Source: Taenia hydatigena (taxonomy: Eukaryota; Platyhelminthes; Cestoda; Cyclophyllidea; Taeniidae). Taken from it: DNA of 64,000 nucleotides. Shown here one piece after another: positions 47,501 to 59,500 of this stretch. The number at the start of each line of letters is the position of its first letter. Positions within the stretch are counted from its first letter, which is position 1. A program made the translations under genes and the position numbers. The DNA is taken from positions 2,623,381 through 2,687,380 of the forward strand of contig JADWOT020000009.1 in assembly GCA_036345935.2 (NCBI GenBank), written 5' to 3'. The notes under the pieces were generated by a model. The model was given only the letters and a program-made list of their open reading frames with translations. It was not told the DNA's origin and made no database searches.

Positions 47501-50500
47501 AGACGTGTCATGAGAGTAGTGAAAGAATGATTCAGAATGGAATGTAATCAGCCTCTATCTGAAATGGTGCAAACTCAGCTTAAATTCCGAAAAGAACAGA
47601 TTTTTTAAAAGGCTGGATATTTTCGTAATGAGAAAGGGCAAACCAAACACCTAAGTGTAGTAGTAGACAACTAGGCAAGATTTTTCTACATCTACTGAAC
47701 ACAAAACAGCAAGACGTGAAAAGAGATGTGATGTGAAAACACATCGATGTCATGATTGTGCAATTGTCGCCCTTTCGTAAAGGCAGCCAATTTTTTGACA
47801 CTAAGAGCGAACAAATGGTGTTAAAAAATAGTCGCCTCTCCAGCAAGAACTGTTCTGGTAATTAAACAACCAGCCCAAGTCGGAGTAAATCTGTAGTAGG
47901 ACATTTTAACCGTCAGGAACAATGTTGATACTAAAGAAAAAGGCAAGACTTTCGGATCATCAAATAAGCTGGCATAAAAGTTCTTCTGCAGGTATCGCCC
48001 AGAGACCTAATGGATAGTTCCAGAGTTTACAGCAAAAAATAAGGATTTTTCCAACATCTATCACGGTTAGCCCAAAGTAAGTACGATAACCTAGCTGTAT
48101 CAAATCGTCCGTTGCAAACACAAGATGCAAAAACAGAACCTATTTGCCAAACAGTACCTAGCAAAGCCAAGAATGGAGTGTAAAATAAGAACAAAGCCCA
48201 AAAGACCCTGTTGGCAAGCCAAGACCTCACGGAAGCAAACTTTTTCGATTTACCGATTTAGAGTGGCAGAAACACTGAGCTTGAGGTAGTATTTTAAGCC
48301 GCGTTACTTCATTTTTTGGAACTCGAAACCAATAACAGCACCAGACCATGTAGGGGCTGAATTGGTGAAAAAAGAAATTAGAATCCATTCATAGAATTCA
48401 ACTAGTGACTTGAGTATCACTAGTAATTTACCAATCATCACTACACCTCTTACAGTTTCACTTTACAATCGTGGCTTCCACTACAATAGTAACTCCCATC
48501 AGTTCGGTAGCTTTTCACAATTGCAACATTGACATGTTCGGCAACAAGAACACTCCTCGGTCTTGCGTTATTCACAAGAATAACCGATAAACTAGGCGAA
48601 ACAGGCCAGTTATCAAAATCAGACAGGCTACATGGGAAGCCCATACAGAATTTGTAACTATTCAACGCCGTTCCCCCCCCCCCCCCCCCCCCCCCCCCAT
48701 TTTTTTCAAACTATTTTAGCTTTATGGCTTCCATTTGACAGGATAAGAGGAAGTACGACCTTCGTGACTGAACCCTGGCGAGTTATAAGACGCGGGCGAC
48801 AATAATACTAATCTCTGAACCGTGGTAAATCGGATGACAGCGCACCTGCGTCTAGTATCAAGGCTGGACGGGGCAAGGAAGTGCAGGCAAGGGGCGAGGG
48901 TGGGAAGATCTGAGCGCCGCGAGCGCAGACATGCAAATGACGGTATCCTGTCCAGTGGGTAGCATTCCAAAGAAGTTTGCAAAATCGATGAAAATCCTAG
49001 GGTTTAAGACCAGTCTGATCCATTGATGGAATGCCGTACACATTTATTTGGACGTCACAAAGCGTCAAAGGTACTGGCTCATGCGAAATTTCCTCATCGC
49101 GCTGAAATTAGGAGACATCTCGGAGTACGCTAAGAATATGGACAACCAAACAAGAAGGGAACACAGACGGACATAGAACTTGGAGAACAATTTCGCCAAA
49201 ACACACTAGCCTCGTTTGCATGAATGAATCATCAATTCTGGCGACCTCGGGCGACAAAACGCGCCGTCCTCTTTTGAGGCTGGGAGTGAAAGTGTGTACG
49301 CACCTACACGACAAAATCACCCGATTTAGCATACAGGACTGAGGACGTATGCAGTGTGATGCGGGAGTTTATTTGCATAAGTATTCTCCAAATCTTACCC
49401 ATTCTTCCGCCTAAAATACTGATGTTTATAACCCAAAACCCCATGGAAAAACTAGCTTCGCTTTTGCATCTTGTGAACAGATAAGGTGGCAGTGAACCCA
49501 GCCAAGTCAGCTAGTATCGATGAGTGCCATTGAAGTATGAGTGCGAGTGGAAAACCACAAAGATTTCTGCCGAAACTTGCATGAATAATGAGAAACAGAC
49601 GATCTCGAAACGAACAATAAGTAACTAATACTTAACTAGATGTGTATTTCATTTCTTACTCTTTTTCTGGTGCTTGGCTATTTTAACAGTAAAACAATTC
49701 AACGCCTAAAATTTCCCGCATTAAGTTCGAAGGTCTAGTTGCATAGGCTACATGCGAACCTTAATGCATGGGTGGGAGTAACAATTTCAACAAAAGCCAA
49801 CAAGAGGCTATATATATTAGCTGCAAAACTGACGTACCACTAACTGTTAGGCTTCCTCTAAATACTCGGTAGGCTTTAAAAGAATTTACCCTAAATCACA
49901 CCTTCCATGGAGGATGTAATTGGACAGGCCTTAAGGTTTTTGGCTGCAAAGTTCCGATTTATGGTATCATTAGGGCGTCTGTAAATTTGTGATCTCGTAA
50001 AACTTGAAGATATTCTAGGGTAATTATAACACGATATTTTAAGAACTCCAATGTTATGGAGACGGAAATGCTCTCATCAACACTCACTATATCCATATGC
50101 GGTTCCGATATCAGAGACCAATGCTAGTTATAAGATAGAATTAAAGATGTTTAGCAAGTGTAAAAATTTAGCATGGTAGAAACAGAAGTACCTTCAAAGT
50201 ACTTGGTACATCATAGCGCATGTATGATATCCTATGAACGATCAGCTTGTCCTGACCTACCTTCAACACTACTAGTTACTACAAAATGCCGCTCACAATG
50301 GCACTAGCTTGATTCAACTCCCTAATTGTGGGAACACATTACCACATTAATCTAGGTTTACAATTCGGCACCGATGCATAGAATTGTGCTCGGTACTTTA
50401 CGAATGAGAAGAAAATGTACTAGCCGCTAGTTTACATTTCGTCAAAACAACGAGCGATGTAAACAAAGGCCGAAATCTTGACAACTCAACTAGGTCAAAC

Positions 50501-53500
50501 ACATAGCACTTTAAAACAGGAATAATCACAGAATAAAAGACTAAGTAAATCTACTTATTCTACGTGGTTTTACTTAAACCATTCAACCAATAAACCAAAA
50601 ATTGCAAATGCACAGTCTGCAGCAAGACAGCGAGGAGCGCTCACCTATGCTGCAGCATCGAATCAATTTCCTTTGTTTCAATGTCATCAGCACTACCTCC
50701 CAAGGGACTGGGAACAACATTGGAAGAGGGTTCCTCCTCTTCTTCCTCCACACGTCGGGAGATTGAGGACGAGCTGACAGCGATGTCTGTCTCCATGACG
50801 GCTTCCACCACATGGCGTGGCATGAGAGCCGCGGTGATGCAGAGGTGCAAAGAGAAGGCCGACATGATGAGGGTGCCTGAGCGCACCCCATAGCGCTGCA
50901 GCACAAAGGTGACGAAGCTGGGAAAGGCCATCTGACCAACTGACACGCCCGCCACACTCAACCCGTTGGCAAGACCCAGCTTTTCGCGAAAGCAGCGGCC
51001 AATCACGGAGAAGATATTGAAGTAAACGCAGGAGAAAGAAAAACCTAAGTAGAGGAATCAAGTGCCCACGAATGTTATCCTTGAGTCGGGGCGGTGATGC
51101 TTACGCCCATGTGTGCTTTAGACGGTTTTACTGAACCTAAGATGGTGGCAAACGATCTTAAATGTTCCAATTGCCTGCAAATTATAAAGTTGTTGAGGGG
51201 CAAATCTCGACATAGTCTACTCTAAAAACAATAACTCAACGAAATTATAAGTCATCAAGCAGAATTAGTAAGTCCTGAGGTTCAACTACCGAGTCAATAT
51301 CACAGTGGGCAAGCCATTAATAAACGGCATTGCTATAGATCCTATCCGATGAGAAGTCCTGAAAGTAAAAGTTATAGGATGAATTAATCATCATATTTTC
51401 TTGCCTTCTAAGCCAATTGCGATTGAGACAAGCACCTATTTTATATCACAGTGTTTTCTTAGAGACTACAATCAAAATATGTAGACTTGGCAAGTAAAAC
51501 GAGACAACAGGTTTCTTTCTAGCGCCACCTATTCATAGGGTCCTATTTGAGTTTTGCATTTGTTAACGGATATTCGCACTCCAGCTAGACGTGGCTTAAT
51601 AAGTCCATTCTTTTCGACGTCGCATAGCCACAGTGTCCCATCGGGTGTTCAAAACATGGTAAGGGCCGAATTTATGGCAAAGTCTTTGTTGGGGTCGGAA
51701 CCATGATAATATTAGAGAAAAAAATTGCACCGAAAATGTATAGAATAGAAGAAACCATACTGCTGTCGTGACAACAAAGAGAGCTTAAAATAAGTGGCAA
51801 AGGAAGTAAAATGGAAGAAGGTATTGCTATAATGTTTAAATACACTTGTAAATCAGTAATAAATGCTAATGGTTATCAGATCCATCAGTTAGGCCAAGCT
51901 ACCAAGTCTGTAACTCAATAAAACTAGGACAAAATTTTCAAATTCTTGAAGACAGAAGTAAACAAAAGTATGATTTAATTAAGACAAGAAAAATAGGGGA
52001 TATTTGGAATGCATGGAAGCCTGAGAATCCCGGTCTGAATAAACAAAGTCGCGATAGACGTTCTTTGATTGACGAGAATGTCAGCCAAATGAACCCGTGC
52101 CGTGGTCCATAATATCTATCGTTCATTGAGGCTCACAAAGGGGAGTAGAATTTGAATTCTAACAAAAATTGTCGAAATATCTTAACTTTACCCATTAAAT
52201 CACAAGTCGCTAGATGCGGAAACCCACTAGCAGAACCAACACCAGCCTAGTTGCATAAGCATCTGAGTTATTCCTAGTTAAGGCTACTTTTAATAGCGAT
52301 GGCAGCAAGATTCACTTCAATGTAAGCCATAGGTCGGATGAGGAACCCTAAAAATATTGAACGGTCAGCAAAAAATTAATGGATATAAAACTGCGAAAAC
52401 AATCGAATTGTGGGATGATGTTTATTAGCGAAGGTCGTGCAGTACATAATGCCTCCAGGGCATCCCCGTAACAGGAAAATTTGTGCTTCAAGCTCAGTTA
52501 AGATCAAACGAAAATTTTACTTTTCGCAGGCACTTTAAATGCGGGAAGGAGTAGGTGAAATTGCACCTATTTCGATCAAGAGCCGTTCTCATTCACGCAT
52601 TCATCACGCTGAAGGTTTAAAATTCCGTTTAAGCTGCCTATACTGTTAGTTATTGTACTGTACTTGCTGTTACTGCACTGTGTTGCCCCTGTCGCACGTT
52701 GAAAATATGCACAACACACATTATAATGTCTTCATTACACTACAGCAATTGTTTTAGTCTCATTACTAATTAATAATGCAATCTAATACTAGACAATCAA
52801 TTGAACAAATACCTCCGAAGGGGAATGAATAGGTGAAAAACGCCATGACAACAGTTCTCAGAATGAAGTGCAGAACAGGAACCTCCCAATCCCTTTATGT
52901 ACCACTTTGCAGTTAAAGGATGACCATTTTCGTCCAAAAATTATGCATCCATAAACTTAGGAACAGAATGTAATATGGCTTATCGAGAATCTGTGTGCTG
53001 CTGACATTGCAGTCACCCACGAGGACCCCATGGGCGCGCACACAGCGCACACCAAAGGGAGCCAAGTATTTATAAGTTTTGTGAAAAACGATTGTCTTAT
53101 TTCTGTTTCTGTCGAAACAGGACGATTTTGTGAGATCGGAAAATTCTTCCAATCCCTCGATTGCCAATTATGTAAATCACGTACGGTTTTTCAACTTGAA
53201 CATAAAAGAATTATAGTCGAAGAAGGGCAGCATCATAGAGGCCCCACAACATCAACCAGGTGATCCAAAAGGCAAAGCAGCCAAAACTGGCAGATATTTG
53301 ATATACCGCTGAGTTTCGACCTTAATAGCGGCCTAACAACGACCACAACGTTAGCATTCTTCCCTACGCCCTTTTTCGTGGACAGATCAGGGAGGCAGGA
53401 AGGTCGCATCCAGCAGATACTCGGTAGTGATATTGCAGTGAAAAATTGGTTTGAGTTATAGCAGAAGCATACGTTTATTTTCCTTATTGAAATGCAACAA

Positions 53501-56500
53501 GCTCTTCAACGAAGCATTAAAATCGTTTGGACGTATCGAATATGAACGAAATTCGTAAGTATGCTACAACAATATCCGATGCATCGGCAAGACGGAACAG
53601 TGCTTTATTAACGGAGGCATAACTTTGCTCCCAAATTTGGACAGATTAGGGTCTATAATCAACAAAATAATTGTTCTGACCCATTTTGGAAATTCTTGGG
53701 ATTACGTTGCGCCGTTTGACATCGTTTACTAGTCTCAACGCACATAATACAAAATTTGGCTTTAATTTCTGCACAAGGACAAGTTCCTCGCAACATTTAT
53801 TCGCATATGTGCGTATGGAAGTCCAGATACCCATTTCTATAGCTAGTAAGTTACCGACAAATGTAATCTTTTGCCAGTACCTTTAACAAGTATGTAATGC
53901 AGGGAGACACTTGTCCAAAAAACGTATTAGCGTTTTAGTTATAATCTCCAACCTCACATTGTGTCCTAGGAAAAGCCTGTTCAAATACAGAATACCGTGC
54001 CCCCTTCGTCAAATACAGAATACCGTGCTCCCTTCGAGTCAGGGATAATAAATAAACAGATATGGTGGGATTCCAACCACTACTCATATTCTAACCGGCA
54101 ATGTAATCTTTTCTTCTGGCTAAGTGGTAGGCATACTTCAAACCTTACTTCAGTTGAGAACAGCAAATGAACATTATTTTAAACGCTATGGAGTGATTGA
54201 AACAACGAAGGCAGAGTATTCTTTACCACAAGTAAGCTTAAAGGTTCTTCGCCTGTGTACGGATAGTAACAATTTGATTCCACTGATCCACAATAAAACT
54301 AACAGACAATCATCTCTAGATATTCAAACCTAGGTAGAGCATAGCGTCAATGAAATCATACGACTCAGAAGAATGTTGTGCAGAGTGTTCTCAGCTCGGA
54401 TCAGGACTCGTAATTTTGCACCCTCGCAAAAAAAGATATGCTATCATGGTGTTACAACCCGCAGTGGTGGGCTTAAAATGTCTTCCATTACACAATGGTA
54501 GGCGGTAAAAATGTCGAGCCCAGTTCGATCTAAACAGCATTAAATGAAATGAGATGTGACAGGGAGTAGCGGGTGAATGCAACAATGTGCAGAGATGGAC
54601 GAGATTTCTACAGTTCAGAGAAGAAATCAAGCGGATATCCGATCCCGCAGACGAAGGCAATCGAAGTATGGCAATAGTGGGATGCTCACCCATCAACAGT
54701 AAGACGAATTGTTAGACATTGTAAGCCTCTCGGAAGCGGCTCTACTTCTGTTATTAAGACAATAGTCGAGGGCGCTCCACCGAGGTAGTCATTTCGGTGC
54801 GTAGTTGGCACGTGGTCGGCCGAAGAAAGTAAGACCTATTATAATATTCCGCAAGAAATGAATCTTTTTTCAGGGAACGTGAGCAATCTTGAGCAAAAAT
54901 AAGCAGTCTTTAACTTTTGACGCACAGTGTGTTCTGAGACAGTGATTAAAAGGCGAAGCAGGTTCTACTAGAATGACCCAGTCGTACTGAAAAGTTCTTT
55001 TAAGGTATTAGTTGAACGCTGAGTTGATAATCAAAACATAGACGCCGTTTGCTCGTAACTTGTTAAACACTTTCTGGAGGCTTAAGAACTGCTTGATTTC
55101 TCTACAATTCCATTTCATTTCTTATCTTTAGAGTTAACCAGAAGGCGGCTATTCTGAAAGACGTTAGTTTCAAAATCTCCAGTGATTTTGAGTTGCATAG
55201 ACCAGTTCAGTAAGCGGAGGTAGTAAGTAAAGCAGAGGAAGAGACTAAAAGTAGATAGAGAAGACAGTGAGTCATTACCATTGCTTATTTCTATTCCAAT
55301 TACAGCTATTGAACTGGCCGACTATCCCAATCCAAATTCAAACACGAATCGGTAGATACTCCCAACAGTAGTCTGATCATCTGACCAAGTACAAACACAG
55401 GAAGCCGTGCGAAGAAAAAGGTATCCAAGCAAGACAATTTACCTACACCTCCACCGATAGCAACGGCCCAGACAGTGACGGTGGGTGCGATGGAAGCGAC
55501 AAGGAGACTGATGCAGGTACTGATGCCACCGATCATCACAACTGCCCGATCACCGATGCGCTGCACCACAAAGTGATTTGGAAGGGCTGAGGCGGACAAA
55601 AAATAGTCGTGATTAAAGATTTTTCGACAAGTCCCAGCGTGCTTTTAATGACCCTCAAGCTTGGGATCAATGTTACCCCAAACTCTACATGCGATGCAGT
55701 GGACTGGCAAAAACAATGTAGGATATAAATAAGAGAAGGTACCTCAAAAGCTAGAAATCCCAATTTACAGGCACACAGCAATAAAAGCCCACCGAGGCAA
55801 TGCCACAGGCGGCGGCAGGTGTCAAGTGTGCCCATTACACACATTTAGCCACCATGCATGTAGGTGGACAGTCTAGTCGAGTCAAGGCACCGATAATTAA
55901 GATGTCACTGCTAAAGATGGTGGTAATTACATTCTCAGAACACAAAGAGTGTAATAGTTAACAGCGTTTTGTGAGTCAAGGCACAAAACTTGCCCCCGCA
56001 GAAATTCATTCGCAAAAACGACTTCAAGAACAGCGCAAACCCGTGGTAGGACACTCAGCTACACCAACTTATTTGTTGGTGTCAATGGTTTGAAGGCAAT
56101 CCTACCTCCACCACCGCGATGACTCTTAATGTAGAGACAGCAGTCAATTCCTGCGAACATTCAGACAGCACATCAGGCGCCTATCTGATCTTGCAAGTCT
56201 GACGTAAACATAACCTGCCGTGAATTTGTAAAAGGGGCGAATCCCTTCATAATACCTTTCAATACCATCATTCCTGAGCATTCGTAGCTTTGAATACTTA
56301 ACCCACACTGACCGCCAAGACATCTTTCCGTATTTCAACATCGATGACGAAGTGGAGCAGGCTATCCCAGGATGGTTTGATCTTGCTGACAATTATTTAT
56401 ATGAAGAACGCCTTAGGATGTTGCTTGAATGCTTTGAATGCCACGTGCATGAGCAAAATTGAAATGAGTTATCCCTGACAGGATGCATCAGTATATTTAC

Positions 56501-59500
56501 TTGACTTCAGTAAATAAGAGCACTTCCGAGTCTAAGCATGTTCCATGAATTTTGTCACATTCACGGTTGAAGAGACGCCCAGACTAAAAAATACCTAATG
56601 GAGATGAAAAGGGAACGGGAAAAAACGTCCCTCTGAATATTAAGAGCGTTGCTAACTATTCAAGAAGCAACTTCTCATCGTTCTTTGGAAAAAAACGAGG
56701 ATGGAAGCAAAAAACCAATCAAAATACTCCATTTTGAGGTAAAATTGAAACACAACGATTAGGGATTCGACAAAATTTCAAATGAATACAAGTTTGGGTG
56801 TGTAGTAGACTACCAAAAGAATTGGTTTCATCGTAAATACTTGTAACGAAGATCTGTCACCACGACCAACTGCAGTTACCACTTGGAAAATTATGCGCTG
56901 CATTTGTGTTTCTATCAATGCAGGTTGAAACCGGAAGGCAAGATAAATTACTGTAGATGGAAAAAATAATAAGGCACTTGTTGATTCCATAGGTATTAAA
57001 ATTGGAAGTGAGTTCCATATGCCAGTGTATTCAAGGTGTGGGAACGAAATGTGTTTAAAAGTTACCAGTTTGAGGAAAATGGAGAATTGGTCCACGTAAG
57101 GTGGAAGCATAGAAAATAGCCCTTCTGCATACACGCTAATTAGGCGGCATCTACAGACGCCTGAAGGGACTATGAACTGCAACAAATTTAGCCGCTCTCT
57201 CTCGCAAAGCACTAGAACCCCATCAAAATTTAAGTTCCATGACTGAAGCTATTAACACGAACTGAACAATAACTACGACGGAAAGAAACGCGCAAATCAG
57301 ACACACAAACAGTGTCTTCTTTGACTTGGTCAGGGAAAGTGGCCGCTCTATGCGACCTTGTCTCATTTTTTCGGTGGTCAATAAAAAGAGCAACTGGATG
57401 GGTAAAACTCTTTTGCCATAAAAGTCTGTTTTACATAAAATGAGACACGATAAGAATTTATCAAGATCGGTCACAGCGTGTGCTTAATTACGAGGTTTCA
57501 CCAACATCAGTCACCCAGCATTTCTGTATACTAAAGATAAAGTGGCAAACCTTTATTGGTACGCTTTACTAAGGACTAAGGCGACCCGTGTATTAATATG
57601 TGGTTTTACTCATTTATTTTCGTTTCAAAGTAGCTGTATTTTTAACAATGAACGACTAGTAGTTGAAATTTCAGGACATTAAAATGTCTATGCGATAAGT
57701 CGGAATTGCTTCCACGTCGAAAAATTTCCACTTCAATGAGCTCCTAAAATTCCCAATAGGCATTTCCGCCTTCTTTAATCCATTGAATCGAACTAGACTA
57801 AGCAGAAACGAGGGAAGGAAAGGATGGGATTAAGTTGTGTACTCAGATTCCGTAACAAAGTGGTTGAGAAGGGAAAAAGGGAAGAAAGTACAAACTCGTT
57901 TTCTGGAAGTTTAGATGGCTATTGAGAGTGGGGCGACTTACAAAGAATAAACATGAGCATGTAGATTATGCCGCCCGTTAGGGTGAATATTGCAGTGGGC
58001 GCCTCGAATTCATCCTGAAAGGCCTCCATGATGATGCCATATGACTTGCTCAATCCACCCAGTAGAAAGTTTGCGATGAAGCCACCTAGACGAAAAACAG
58101 TTTTAGTGTAAATTTAGAGTAGTGTTACATTCCTGATTTTCGGACAAACAAGAGATATGTATTAAAATACCCAACAGAGTGGTTCAATCCCAGTGAAAAT
58201 TGCAAAAAGGTAAACCAACTTGAATGCATTGGGGATATTGAAGCAGCAAAGAAACACATCGTGCTCAGATTGACGAGGAATTTCTGTCGAAGGTAAACAT
58301 TACGATTCATAGTTTATTGGAGTATTCTTTTTCAAGCATACTGCAAGTAAGTTTCAAGCAGGTTTGGCAGACCATCGATTATCCTACATCAAAAAGCATG
58401 GTTGAGGATACCAAACAGGAGAGACTAATTTGGTACCTATTGGAATGTTAGAGCCGAGAAATAATCGGCTATGGGTGGATGTTTATCAACTTATTTTAGT
58501 CCCCAATTTACATGAATGCTGGACCGAAGATTAGTACTACAGAGAAGTGGATGATTTTGGCAATGAGCTGAGTAACCGTCGGCCATTGGGGTGTTTATTG
58601 CCAAAATCCTCAATTGACCTAGATAGCCCTACTCTCTGGGCAAGAGGGAGTGAATTTCGCCTCATAAAATACATTTTATTTTTCAGTATTCTTTGCTCCA
58701 CGGTTTGAGCAATGGCAACAGACATTAAGAAACACCACGTGGACACGTCACCCTTTTGGCCATGGCAGTGTGTTTATGTGAGCTTGCCAACCAATAGGGT
58801 GAGGAGGCTGATTCGCACCAGTTAGCTTGCCCACGGCAAACGGACGAACGGCGGTGGACTAACGTGTTTGTGCGCATGCCATCACCACCGCCATTTTCTA
58901 AGTTCGATATTGGAAGTATACTAAATGTTTCATCTCTTGTCATAGTTGAGGCATTTTAAGCCGAAAATACACTAACAATTTTAGAACAAAACGTGGAATC
59001 GGTTACGATCTAGGAGGCTTTCACAAAAGTAAGAGGATCATCCAATTTTTGAAATATCTCTAATGATAACAAACCAAACACACTATAGCATTAGCTTTGA
59101 ATTCAAACATTCGCTTCTAGTGAAAAATAAATGTAATGATCACGAAGGTGACCCATAATACGAGCCATAAAGTTAGGGAAGGCCCAAAAACAGTAAAACT
59201 GCCTCTCATAAAAATAGGTTTAACCAAAGTACACCGATTTAGGGGAATTGTTTTCTTTAAAACAATAATTTACAAAACTACAGAATCTTCTGAACTACTT
59301 TGCTTACTGAAATACTCAACACTAAAACTTCCATCCTACTTTAACAAGACATGGAAAAAAACACGAGTTTCACTTTTATCGAACGTGCTTTTTCCTCTGG
59401 AAGGCAAGAATAATCCTGGCTCAAACAGACACCATCGTTTCGATCAATCAGATACCCCACTATCTGCCTTTTCTACTTCTCATGCGATTGCGACTCTCTA

